From positions 1 through 13,419 of the forward strand of contig JAUZFY010000342.1 of NCBI GenBank assembly GCA_030840185.1: 13,419 nt of DNA, written 5' to 3'. Shown one piece after another: positions 6,445-13,342 of the stretch. A program made the translations under genes and the position numbers. Origin of the DNA: Microbacteriaceae bacterium. GTDB taxonomy: Bacteria > Actinomycetota > Actinomycetes > Actinomycetales > Microbacteriaceae. Numbering within the stretch: position 1 is the first letter of the stretch; the number at the start of each line of letters is the position of its first letter. Below the pieces are notes generated by a model. The model saw nothing but the letters and a program-made list of their open reading frames with translations. It did not search any database and had not been told where the DNA came from.

Positions 6445-7431
6445 ATGACCGATACCGCAACGTTCCCGGCGCCGTCCGCATCATCCGATCTCCGGGCGCA
6501 GTTCTCTCGCGTGCGCACCGAGGTCGGCAAGGCGGTCGTCGGACAGGATGGTGCGGTCACCGGCCTCATCATCGCGCTGCTCACCGGCGGGCACGTGCTG
6601 CTGGAGGGCGTTCCCGGGGTGGCGAAGACGCTGCTGGTGCGCACGCTGAGCCGCTCGCTCAACCTCGAGACGAAGCGCGTCCAATTCACCCCGGACCTGA
6701 TGCCCGGTGACGTGACCGGATCGCTCGTCTACGACGCACGGTCCGGGGAATTCGACTTCCGCGCTGGACCGGTGTTCACCAACATCCTGCTTGCCGACGA
6801 GATCAACCGCACGCCACCGAAGACCCAGTCCGCCCTGCTCGAGGCGATGGAAGAACGACAGGTAAGCGTCGACGGCCAAACCCGACCGTTGCCGGTTCCG
6901 TTTCTGGTGGCCGCGACCCAGAATCCGATCGAATACGAGGGCACCTACACGCTTCCCGAGGCACAGCTCGACCGCTTCCTGCTGAAGCTCGTGCTCGAGG
7001 TGCCGGAGCGTGCCGATGAGGTCGAGGTTCTGACCCGGAGCGCCGCCGGATTCAACCCGCGCAATCTCGAGAGCGCCGGTGTCACAGCGGTTCTCGACGC
7101 CGCGCAGCTCGCCGCGGCTCAGCGGGACGTGGGAAAGGTGCGCGCCTCCCCCGACCTCCTCGGGTACATCGTTGACCTCGCGCGGGGAACCCGGCAGAGC
7201 CCGTCGGTGAAGCTCGGCGTGAGTCCCCGCGGAACCACCGCGCTGCTCGGCGCCACTAAGGCGTGGGCGTGGCTGAACGGATCCGACGCGATCACCCCGG
7301 ACCACGTGCAAGTGATGGTCCTGCCGGTGTGGCGCCACCGCATCCAGTTGCGGCCGGAGGCGGAGCTCGAGGGAGTCTCGCCGGATGTCATCCTCCGCTC
7401 GATCCTCAGCCAGGTGCAGGTGCCGATTTAA
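6445..7431 (+). CDS. moxR: MoxR-family AAA+ ATPase
   Basis: This 328-residue AAA+ ATPase of the MoxR branch is thought to act as a chaperone that remodels or activates von Willebrand A-type partner proteins. Walker A is GVPGVAKT (55-62) and Walker B is ILLADEIN (114-121). Sensor 1 lies in ATQNPIEYEGTYTLPEAQLDRF (157-178), and the arginine-finger/sensor-2 part includes SPRGTTALLGATKAWAWLNG (260-279). All key residues are intact. The start is ATG at 6445 (MTDTATFPAP), with GAGAGAA eight bases upstream; the frame stays open further upstream, but the overlap with the previous gene and the ribosome site favour this position. It precedes a DUF58 gene by 3 bases, the usual partner pair (compare moxR2 and Rv3693 in M. 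tuberculosis). The ATPase call is secure; the client is inferred. Confidence 0.96.
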   Translation: MTDTATFPAPSASSDLRAQFSRVRTEVGKAVVGQDGAVTGLIIALLTGGHVLLEGVPGVAKTLLVRTLSRSLNLETKRVQFTPDLMPGDVTGSLVYDARSGEFDFRAGPVFTNILLADEINRTPPKTQSALLEAMEERQVSVDGQTRPLPVPFLVAATQNPIEYEGTYTLPEAQLDRFLLKLVLEVPERADEVEVLTRSAAGFNPRNLESAGVTAVLDAAQLAAAQRDVGKVRASPDLLGYIVDLARGTRQSPSVKLGVSPRGTTALLGATKAWAWLNGSDAITPDHVQVMVLPVWRHRIQLRPEAELEGVSPDVILRSILSQVQVPI

Positions 7432-7434
7432 CAT

Positions 7435-8754
7435 GTGCAGTCTTCTGCGCGCGTGCCGCTGATGGCATGGTCCGGATGGTTCGTGCTGCTCGTCGCACTC
7501 GGCATCCTCCCCATCGTGCTGTTCGACGACCCGACGTGGCTGTTTCTCTGGCTGATTCTGGTGACCGTCGTCGGAATCGTCGATCTGCTGCTCGCCGGAT
7601 CGCCGCGCCGACTCGCGTTCGAACGCAGGTTGCCCGACCGGGTGCGTCTTGGTGAGACGGTCTCGTCGGAGCTTCTCGTGACCAATGCCGGTCGCCGCCG
7701 GGTCCGGGGAATCGTTCGGGACGGCTGGCAGCCCTCCGCCGGCGCTCGGCCGACCCGCGCACGCATCGATGTGCCGGTCGGTGAGCGGCGTGCGATGACG
7801 ACCTCGCTCACCCCGTTTCGGCGCGGCGAGCGCCGCGCCGCCGAAGTCACGGTTCGCTCATTCGGTCCGCTCGGTCTTCTCGCCCGCCAGGCGTCAATTG
7901 CGGTGCCGGGGGCAATCCGCGTTCTGCCGCCGTTCAACTCCCGAAAGCACCTCCCGTCGCGTCTCGCCCGGCTCCGCGAACTCGACGGACGAACCAGCGT
8001 GATGATTCGCGGGCAGGGCACCGAGTTCGACTCGCTGCGCGAATACGTGCGCGGCGACGACGTGCGGTCGATCGACTGGCGGGCGACGGCGCGGCGAAAC
8101 GACCTCGTTGTGCGCACCTGGCGACCGGAGCGGGATCGGCGGGTCGTAATCCTGATCGACAGCGGTCGAACCTCCGCCGCGCGGATCGCGAACGAGCCAC
8201 GCATCGACACCGCCTTCGAGGCGTCACTGCTTCTCGCCGCGCTCGCGACCCGAGCCGGTGACCGCGTCGACGTCGTGATCTATGACCGTCGGGTGCGGGC
8301 ACGGGTTCAGGGAGCCGTCGGTGCCGATTTGCTCTCCCGAATGGTGAACGCCATGGCGCCGGTCGAGCCGGAACTCATCGAGGTGGACTGGTCACGGGTG
8401 CCGTCACTCGTTCGATCCGTGACGAGCCGGCACGCTCTCGTGGTTCTGCTGACCTCAATCGATTCGGCCGGCGGCTCGCGCGGGCTGCTCGGGATGCTCC
8501 CCCAGCTCACCCGCAAGCACACCGTCGTCGTGTCGTCGGTCACCGACCCGTCCGTGCTCGAAGCCAGCCGGGAGCGCGGCGACCGGGATGCCGTCTACCG
8601 CGCGGCATCCGCGGAACGCGCCATTTTGGACACCGCTCGCGTTTCCGCCGCCATCCGGCAGCTCGGTGCCGATGTCGTCACGGGCACACCCAGCGACCTT
8701 CCGCCAGCCCTCGCGGACCGGTACATCGCGCTGAAGGCCGCCGGCCGACTATGA
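7435..8754 (+). CDS. DUF58 domain protein (VWA-like partner of MoxR)
   Basis: This 439-residue protein has two N-terminal membrane helices (about 11-31 and 35-54), a beta-rich region (about 60-165) and the DUF58 signature GTEFDSLREYVRGDDVRSID (195-214), continuing to WRATARRNDLVVR. A von Willebrand A-like fold follows (about 236-435). The metal-site motif reads IDSGRTS (241-247), where a canonical site would be DxSxS, so the metal site looks altered. A second conserved strand, ALVVLLTSID, is at 334-343. The start is GTG at 7435, four bases after the moxR stop; GTG or ATG codons at residues 7 and 10 are alternatives. It ends the five-gene operon and is followed by a hairpin and a terminator. 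The probable role is as membrane-anchored client or partner of MoxR; its biochemical activity is unknown. Confidence 0.93.
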   Translation: MQSSARVPLMAWSGWFVLLVALGILPIVLFDDPTWLFLWLILVTVVGIVDLLLAGSPRRLAFERRLPDRVRLGETVSSELLVTNAGRRRVRGIVRDGWQPSAGARPTRARIDVPVGERRAMTTSLTPFRRGERRAAEVTVRSFGPLGLLARQASIAVPGAIRVLPPFNSRKHLPSRLARLRELDGRTSVMIRGQGTEFDSLREYVRGDDVRSIDWRATARRNDLVVRTWRPERDRRVVILIDSGRTSAARIANEPRIDTAFEASLLLAALATRAGDRVDVVIYDRRVRARVQGAVGADLLSRMVNAMAPVEPELIEVDWSRVPSLVRSVTSRHALVVLLTSIDSAGGSRGLLGMLPQLTRKHTVVVSSVTDPSVLEASRERGDRDAVYRAASAERAILDTARVSAAIRQLGADVVTGTPSDLPPALADRYIALKAAGRL

Positions 8755-8762
8755 CGGCACCG

Positions 8763-8839
8763 AAAACGCAGGACATTCACCACCTGCCACCCGAAACGGC
8801 GCCGGATGTGGCACGCCGGTGGTGAATCTCCTGCGTTTT
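8763..8839. repeat. Long hairpin with 22-bp arms after the DUF58 gene
   Basis: Arms at 8763-8784 and 8818-8839 are inverted copies differing at one base; the left arm starts AAAACGCAGG and the right ends CCTGCGTTTT. A second inner stem, TGCCAC (8785-8790) with GTGGCA (8808-8813), extends it around a GC-rich loop. It begins nine bases after the DUF58 stop. The terminal TTTT could let it act as a terminator, but a separate strong terminator lies 60 bases on and the stem is unusually long. A dispersed palindromic element is therefore as likely. Confidence 0.8.
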
Positions 8840-8899
8840 GAGTGATCCGGCCGCGGGTCATTCGGGGGCGGCCGACGGCAGATTGGTGCAGGAACGCGA

Positions 8900-8931
8900 A
8901 AGCGCCCGGCCACTAAAGTGACCGGGCGCTT
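8900..8931. terminator. Bidirectional terminator between the DUF58 operon and katA
   Basis: AAGCGCCCGG (8900-8909) pairs perfectly with CCGGGCGCTT (8922-8931). An inner CAC/GTG stem closes on a four-base TAAA loop, with one C-A mismatch. It sits between convergent transcription units (DUF58 operon on plus, fur-katA on minus) and can serve both. The T runs after it are short, as is common in high-GC actinobacteria. Confidence 0.85.
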
Positions 8932-8979
8932 CGTGTCGACGAGTGCGAGATGTCGACTGCTGCCTGCTGTGACTGCCGT

Positions 8980-9011
8980 GTGATGTGACTACTGAGTGAT
9001 GTGGACTACTG
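8980..9011. repeat. Two tandem 15/16-bp direct repeats after katA
   Basis: GTGATGTGACTACTG (8980-8994) is followed by GTGATGTGGACTACTG (8996-9011), which differs by one inserted base. The flanks carry further TGTGACT fragments. The stretch lies between the katA stop and its terminator and is untranslated on both strands as far as can be seen; it is probably simple slippage. Confidence 0.6.
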
Positions 9012-9022
9012 CGTAATTGTGA

Positions 9023-10513
9023 CTATTCGGCGACGCCAACGTACTCGGCTGACTCGTTCGGAGTCTCCGTGCCCTTAGCGAGTTCGGCGCGAAGCTTGGC
9101 CCCGAGACCGGCGTCGACGTTTGTCCAGTACTGGATGGCGCGCTCCCGAATGCCCTCGTTGACCACGCCACCGACGGCACCGGTGATGGTCTCGAGGAAG
9201 CGCTGCTTCGCCGCGTCGTCGAAGACATCGCGGTAGAGCGTTCCGGCCTGGCCGAAGTCGCTGTCCTCGGAGTGCAGCGTCGCGGCGGCGCGCACGAGCT
9301 CGCCGTCGCTCTCCCAGGTGCCCTCACCGGCGGCCGCGGCATCCGCCACGGGTCCACCAAACGAGTTGGGCGCGTAGACCGGAGCGCCGGCCGGCTTGAA
9401 ACCGTGGCGCGCCGCGCCATCCTGCGAGTAGTTGTTCACGGCGGAGATCGGAGCGTTCACCGGGATCTCGTTGTAGTTGGTTCCCACGCGGTAGCGCTGG
9501 GCGTCCGGGTAGGAGAACACGCGGGCCATGAGCATCTTGTCCGGGCTGATGGAGATGCCGGGAACCGTGTTCGCCGGGGAGAAAGCGGCCTGCTCGATCT
9601 GCGCGAAGAAGTTCTCGGGGTTGCGGTTCAGCGTGTGCGTTCCCACCTTGATGAGCGGGTAGTCGGCGTGCGGCCACACCTTGGTGAGGTCGAAGGGGTT
9701 GAACCGGTAGGTCTTGGCATCCTCGTAAGGCATGATCTGCACCGAGACATCCCAGGACGGGAAGTTGCCGGCCTCGATCGCCTCGTACAGGTCGCGGCGG
9801 TAGTAGTCGGCGTCGGCGCCGGCGATGATCTCGGCCTCCGTGCCCTCCATCTCGACGTTGCCCTGGTTGCTGGCGAAGTGGTACTTGACCCAGAACCGCT
9901 CACCGGCGGCGTTGATCCACTGGTAGGTGTGCGATCCGAATCCTGGCATCTCGCGCCAGGACCTCGGAAGCCCGCGGTCACCCATGAGGTAGGTCACCTG
10001 GTGGGCGGATTCCGGCGAGAGGGTCCAGAAGTCCCACTGCATGTCGGCGTCGCGCAGTCCCGAGCCGGGCAGGCGCTTCTGCGAGTGGATGAAGTCGGGG
10101 AACTTGATCCCGTCGCGAATGAAGAACACCGGGGTGTTGTTGCCGACGATGTCGTAGTTGCCCTCGGTCGTATAGAACTTGACCGAGAAGCCGCGAACGT
10201 CGCGCCAGGTGTCCGGGCTGCCCTGCTCGCCGGCGACGCTGGAGAAGCGCTGGAGGGTCTCAGTGGATGTCCCGGGCTGGAACACCGCAGCCTTGGTGTA
10301 CGCCGACACGTCGCCGGTCACCGTGAAAGTACCGAACGCTCCGCCGCCCTTAGCGTGAACGATGCGCTCCGGAATGCGCTCCCGGGCGAACTGAGCAAGC
10401 TTCTCGACGAGGTAGCGATCGTGCAGCGCGGTGACGCCATCCGGTCCGGCCGTGAGCGAATGGCTGTCGCTGGGAACTGGCGTTCCGGTCTGGCTTGTGG
10501 TGTTCTCCGTCAT
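9023..10513 (-). CDS. katA: Monofunctional haem catalase (clade 3, KatA type)
   Basis: This cytoplasmic enzyme converts hydrogen peroxide to water and oxygen. It has 496 residues, the normal length for small-subunit catalases. The distal haem residues are His53 in [13 protein letters not shown] and Asn126 in VGNNTPVFF. The proximal haem ligand is Tyr335 in the [14 protein letters not shown] signature (331-344). Other conserved blocks, such as [19 protein letters not shown] and [15 protein letters not shown], are intact. The start is ATG at 10513 ([10 protein letters not shown]), seven bases after AAGGAG, the best ribosome site in the window; upstream in-frame codons lie inside the fur gene. 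It follows fur by 23 bases on the same strand, so the two form an operon in which peroxide or iron sensing by Fur would control catalase. The module interrupts the otherwise conserved DUF58-SpoIIM-RDD order. Both the function and the clade call are strong. Confidence 0.97.
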   Translation of the reverse strand: MTENTTSQTGTPVPSDSHSLTAGPDGVTALHDRYLVEKLAQFARERIPERIVHAKGGGAFGTFTVTGDVSAYTKAAVFQPGTSTETLQRFSSVAGEQGSPDTWRDVRGFSVKFYTTEGNYDIVGNNTPVFFIRDGIKFPDFIHSQKRLPGSGLRDADMQWDFWTLSPESAHQVTYLMGDRGLPRSWREMPGFGSHTYQWINAAGERFWVKYHFASNQGNVEMEGTEAEIIAGADADYYRRDLYEAIEAGNFPSWDVSVQIMPYEDAKTYRFNPFDLTKVWPHADYPLIKVGTHTLNRNPENFFAQIEQAAFSPANTVPGISISPDKMLMARVFSYPDAQRYRVGTNYNEIPVNAPISAVNNYSQDGAARHGFKPAGAPVYAPNSFGGPVADAAAAGEGTWESDGELVRAAATLHSEDSDFGQAGTLYRDVFDDAAKQRFLETITGAVGGVVNEGIRERAIQYWTNVDAGLGAKLRAELAKGTETPNESAEYVGVAE

Positions 10514-10515
10514 AT

Positions 10516-10524
10516 TTATCTCCT
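10516..10524 (-). promoter_or_regulatory. Strong Shine-Dalgarno site of katA
   Basis: On the minus strand AAGGAG lies seven bases before the katA ATG, in the 23-base gap after the fur stop. It fixes the catalase start at 10513 and suggests much stronger translation of katA than of fur, whose own start lacks a clear site. Confidence 0.8.
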
Positions 10525-10536
10525 TGTGTTTCAGTG

Positions 10537-10947
10537 TTATTCGCAAGCGGGACAGAAGCCCCAGAAAGTTACTTCGGCCGTATCGATGATGAAGCCGCTG
10601 GTGTCGCGCGGCGACAGGCACGGGGCCGCCCCTTGCACGCGATCGACGTCCTCTATCGCGCCACATCCCGAGCAGACCACGTGATGGTGGTTGTCATTGA
10701 CGCGGCGCTCGTACAGCGCGGAAAATCCGGCCGGTTCGATGCGACGGATGAGCCCGGCCGCGGACAAGTCGGCAAGCACGTTGTGCACCGACTGTATCGA
10801 CATCTCCGGACGAGAGGTCTGGATCGCCCGACACAGCGTCTCGGCCTTGGAGTGGGGGAACTCGTCCAGGGCCGAGAGAAGAGCAACGCGTCCCGGAGTC
10901 ACCTTGAGCCCGGCGGCTCTCAGTTGGTCAGGGGCGGCGGTTGTCAT
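10537..10947 (-). CDS. furA: Fur-family regulator of the catalase operon (FurA/CatR-like), copy 2
   Basis: This 136-residue Fur-family repressor is encoded immediately upstream of katA. The winged-helix domain spans about 1-82 with [12 protein letters not shown] at 50-61. The metal domain has HHH at 87-89, Cys92/Cys95 in VCSGCG and Cys132/Cys135 at the very C-terminus. In actinobacteria, FurA/CatR proteins encoded beside catalase genes repress their own operon and release it under peroxide stress; that role is inferred here from position and similarity. It is a close paralogue of the Fur at 1996-2436, aligning without gaps, but lacks that protein's last ten residues. The ATG at 10947 has no ribosome site. 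CATAGT lies six bases upstream on the minus strand, which would fit a leaderless transcript, and an AT-rich stretch (10951-10980) is the likely promoter and operator. The symbol furA is by analogy. Confidence 0.92.
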   Translation of the reverse strand: MTTAAPDQLRAAGLKVTPGRVALLSALDEFPHSKAETLCRAIQTSRPEMSIQSVHNVLADLSAAGLIRRIEPAGFSALYERRVNDNHHHVVCSGCGAIEDVDRVQGAAPCLSPRDTSGFIIDTAEVTFWGFCPACE

Positions 10948-10982
10948 GCCCCAACTATGCCATCAATCGTGAATAACTAAAA
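10948..10982 (-). promoter_or_regulatory. AT-rich promoter/operator region of fur-katA
   Basis: The 30 or so bases before the fur ATG are much richer in A and T than the surroundings. On the minus strand a -10-like CATAGT ends six bases before the ATG, and further upstream is TTAGTTATTCACGATTGATG, a loose dyad (ATTCA/TGAT) that could be a Fur-type site. No sequence resembling the 29-bp palindrome at 2460-2488 occurs here. Confidence 0.4.
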
Positions 10983-11057
10983 ACTGGGAGGGGTTCCCTC
11001 GGCGAACGCTCAGCCTCCGCGGATTTCCCGCCGGGGATGCCGCCTCGGTAACCTCCC

Positions 11058-11400
11058 CGAGGGGGCAAGAAACGTCCCTCCATTCGCCTGCGAAGGTGCG
11101 AAGTTGCCCCCTGAGGGCGACCGTCCGGGGATGGCACCCGGCCGACAGCGCGAGGGGACAAGAAACGTCCCTCAATCCGCCTCCGACGGTGCGAAGGTGC
11201 CCCCTGAGGGCGACGCACCCGGATGCCGGGATGGCACCCGGCCGACAGCGCGAGGGGACAAGAAACGTCCCTCCATTCGCCTCCGACGGTGCGAAGTTGC
11301 CCCCTGAGGGCGACCGTCCGGGGAGGGCGCCCGGCCGACAGCGCGAGGGGACAAGAAACGTCCCTCCATTCGCCTGCGAAGGTGCGATGTTGCCCCCTGG
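11058..11400. repeat. Tandem repeat block, four units of about 93/100/93/57 bp
   Basis: Units start at 11058, 11151, 11251 and 11344. The first three end in GCCGACAGCG or a close match and the fourth is cut short near 11400. The second carries about 7 extra bases. CAAGAAACGTCCCTC is invariant in all four (from 11066, 11159, 11259 and 11352). Each unit can fold in two ways: GAGGGGAC with GTCCCTC around AAGAAAC, or the longer AGGGGGCAA with TTGCCCCCT (perfect in unit 1, one or two mismatches in the others). Units 1 and 4 share CTGCGAAGG, and units 2 and 3 share CTCCGACGG. A diverged partial copy may precede at about 11020-11057. Open frames through this stretch merely reflect the repeats. It fills most of the 519-bp gap between fur and the SpoIIM gene. 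Confidence 0.9.
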
Positions 11401-11466
11401 GCGCGGCCACCGGACGCAGCACCCCCGACGCGGCACCCGAAACGCGACCGCCCGATGCCCCGCGGC

Positions 11467-12462
11467 TCAGCCGGCGACGAGCCGGCGAGCGCCCGCCTCG
11501 AACTCAACGAGGTCGCCGGTTTCGCCGACGCGATGGGCGCGGCGACCGATCACCCACTGGTAATACAGGAACGCCCCGAGGGCTACCGTTCCGATGCCGA
11601 TCTTGATCACCCACGGCCAATCCTGGCGGGTGACGAATCCCTCGATGATCCCCGAGACGAGCAGGCTGATGATGAGCCCGATCGCCACCGTGAACAGGGA
11701 TCGCCCCTCCTCGGCCAGGGCCTGACCACGCGTTCGGGCGCCCGGTGCGATCCAGGACCAGAAGATGCTCAGGCCGGCGGCTCCGGCGACGAAGATCGAG
11801 TAGAGCTCGAGCTGTCCGTGCGGGGCGATGTAGAGAAAGAAGATGTCCAACCTGTCGTGCGATCCCATGAGTGCAGCCGAGAGCCCCAGATTCTGAGCGT
11901 TGGTGAACAGGAGGTAGGGCGCGTACACCCCGGTGATTCCGAAGGCGATGCACTGCGCCGCGAGCCACGCGTTGTTGGTCCAGACCTGTCCGGTGAACGA
12001 CGACGGAGGGTTATTGGAGTAGTAGCCGACGAAGTCCTTCTCGACGAACTGCTTGCGGAACTCCGCCGTTCCGAAGTGCGACAGCACGCCCGGGGTGTTG
12101 AGCGCCCACACCGCGTACAGGACGGCGATGACCGCCGTTGCGGCCGCGACGGCGACCACGACCCAACGGATGCGGAACAGCGCCGCCGGGAGTTGGCCGC
12201 CGAAGAAGGCGGGCAACTGGCTCAGCACGTTGCTGCTCGCGCCGGTGAATCTCAACCGCGCGCGGGACAGCGACAACGACAACCGGTCACCCTGCACGGA
12301 CTGCCCGGAGGTCGTCTTGATCGCGGACAGCTGGCTCGATCCGGACTGGTATCGCTCGATCAGCCGATCGGATTCCTCCCCCGAAAACCGCCGCTTGCTG
12401 CCGAGCCGGGCAAGCTCGTCCCATTCATCGCGGTGAGCGGCAGCATAGGCGTCGAGGTCCAT
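11467..12462 (-). CDS. SpoIIM / DUF95-family integral membrane protein
   Basis: This 331-residue membrane protein is related to stage II sporulation protein M. Actinobacteria such as this do not form endospores, so the name marks homology only. A soluble N-terminal region (about 1-95) includes RFSGEESDRLIERYQ. Membrane stretches follow near 100-120, 165-187, 220-238, 256-276 and 285-305. The IAPHGQLELYSIFVAGAAGL block (212-231), with its PHG motif, is diagnostic of the family. The ATG at 12462 was chosen because it gives MDLDAYAAAHRDEWDEL and lies 17 bases from the divergent RDD start; the frame stays open further upstream but would run into the RDD gene. In M. tuberculosis the corresponding gene (Rv3694c) also stands divergent to the RDD gene and next to the DUF58 gene. 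Here a fur-katA module separates it from DUF58. The function is unknown; a membrane-remodelling role is speculative. Confidence 0.93.
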   Translation of the reverse strand: MDLDAYAAAHRDEWDELARLGSKRRFSGEESDRLIERYQSGSSQLSAIKTTSGQSVQGDRLSLSLSRARLRFTGASSNVLSQLPAFFGGQLPAALFRIRWVVVAVAAATAVIAVLYAVWALNTPGVLSHFGTAEFRKQFVEKDFVGYYSNNPPSSFTGQVWTNNAWLAAQCIAFGITGVYAPYLLFTNAQNLGLSAALMGSHDRLDIFFLYIAPHGQLELYSIFVAGAAGLSIFWSWIAPGARTRGQALAEEGRSLFTVAIGLIISLLVSGIIEGFVTRQDWPWVIKIGIGTVALGAFLYYQWVIGRRAHRVGETGDLVEFEAGARRLVAG

Positions 12463-12479
12463 CTGTTTAGATACTAGAC
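12463..12479. promoter_or_regulatory. Overlapping divergent promoters, probably leaderless
   Basis: Only 17 bases separate the two start codons. On the minus strand TAGTAT (12476-12471) ends eight bases before the SpoIIM ATG. On the plus strand GATACT (12470-12475), or TAGATA (12468-12473), ends four or six bases before the RDD ATG. There is no room for a Shine-Dalgarno site on either side other than within the opposite gene. Both genes are therefore best explained by leaderless transcripts from -10 boxes that occupy the same bases. Confidence 0.55.
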
Positions 12480-13325
12480 ATGGCCTCCGAAGCGCGCATC
12501 GGCGCGAGCGACGACGAGCTCGAACTCCTGACCGGAGAGGCCGTCGGCCTCGATCTCCGGCCAACCAGTTTCGTGCTTCGCGCCGCCGGAGCCATCATCG
12601 ATTTTCTGGTGTATTTCGGCCTGTGGCTGCTCATTCTTCTGGCGATCTCCTCGCCCTGGTTCAACGGCGCTCTGGATGCGGCGAGCGGCGCGGCGATCAC
12701 CCTGTCGTCGCTCGTTTTTTGCATTGTGGTCGCTCCCACGGCGGTCGAAACCATCACGCAAGGCAAGTCGCTCGGGAAGCTTGCGGTCGGCGCCCGGATC
12801 GTGCGTGACGACGGCGGGTCAATCGGACTCCGCCACGCGTTCATCCGCGCCCTCACCGGCGTCCTCGAGGTCTTCTTCACCCTCGGTGGGATTGCGGCGA
12901 TGACCGCGCTCCTGAACGAACGCACCAAGCGGGTCGGCGACCTGCTCGCGGGAACCTACAGCCAGAACGAACGGGTGTCCTCGGCGACTCCCCCGGTCTT
13001 CGGCGCGCCAGTCGGCCTCGAGGAGTGGGCACGTACCGCCGACGTCGCGCGCATGCCGGATGGCCTGTCCCGCCGCATCGCGCAATTCCTGCGCCAGGCG
13101 TCGCGACTGACCCCGGATGCCCGCGACACTCTGGCGCGCTCGCTCGCCTCCGAGGCGTCCGTGTTCGTCTCGCCGCTCCCGCCGGTGAGCGCAGAGCTGT
13201 TCCTCGCCGCAGCCTCTGCGGTGCGTCGGGACCGGGAGTTCGCAGCCCTTCAGCTCGAGGCCACACGGCTGGAGGCCCTTCGCCCCGCGCTCGAGTCCGT
13301 GCCACACGGGTTCCCGGAGCGCTAA
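12480..13325 (+). CDS. RDD-family membrane protein with C-terminal extension
   Basis: This 281-residue protein has an N-terminal RDD domain (about 25-162). Its features are LRAAGAIIDF (33-42, the Arg/Asp core), membrane stretches near 36-57, 72-92 and 122-145, GKSLGKLAVGARIV (95-108) and NERTKRVGDLLAGT (146-159). RDD proteins are small membrane proteins of largely unknown role, some linked to transport. The rest (about 163-281) is a soluble, alanine- and arginine-rich, mostly helical tail without a recognisable family. The ATG at 12480 is fixed by the divergent neighbour. It completes the MoxR-DUF58-SpoIIM-RDD set, matching Rv3695 in position and orientation relative to the SpoIIM gene. It converges with the gene at the window edge, 17 bases after its stop. 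Confidence 0.92.
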   Translation: MASEARIGASDDELELLTGEAVGLDLRPTSFVLRAAGAIIDFLVYFGLWLLILLAISSPWFNGALDAASGAAITLSSLVFCIVVAPTAVETITQGKSLGKLAVGARIVRDDGGSIGLRHAFIRALTGVLEVFFTLGGIAAMTALLNERTKRVGDLLAGTYSQNERVSSATPPVFGAPVGLEEWARTADVARMPDGLSRRIAQFLRQASRLTPDARDTLARSLASEASVFVSPLPPVSAELFLAAASAVRRDREFAALQLEATRLEALRPALESVPHGFPER

Positions 13326-13342
13326 GAGCCGGCCTTCCGCGC

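Noticed and set aside
6481..7434. 317-codon minus-strand frame opposite moxR
   Set aside because: It is a shadow of an intact AAA+ ATPase gene with all Walker and sensor motifs.
10514..10666. Longer catalase start with about 51 extra residues
   Set aside because: The extension lies inside the fur coding sequence, is Arg-rich and unlike catalases, while ATG 10513 has a strong ribosome site.
9272..10684. 470-codon plus-strand frame opposite katA
   Set aside because: It lies antisense to a fully conserved catalase and has Arg/Gly/Val/His-rich composition typical of a high-GC shadow frame.
11058..11400. CRISPR array
   Set aside because: The whole ~93-100 bp unit is repeated, with no unique spacers between short repeats, and no cas gene is present.
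10955..11436. Minus-strand open frames of about 155 residues with a repeated WRDVSCPLALSAG-type pattern
   Set aside because: They are translations of the tandem repeat block in two overlapping frames, with the repeat period not a multiple of three throughout, no ribosome site and no recognisable fold.
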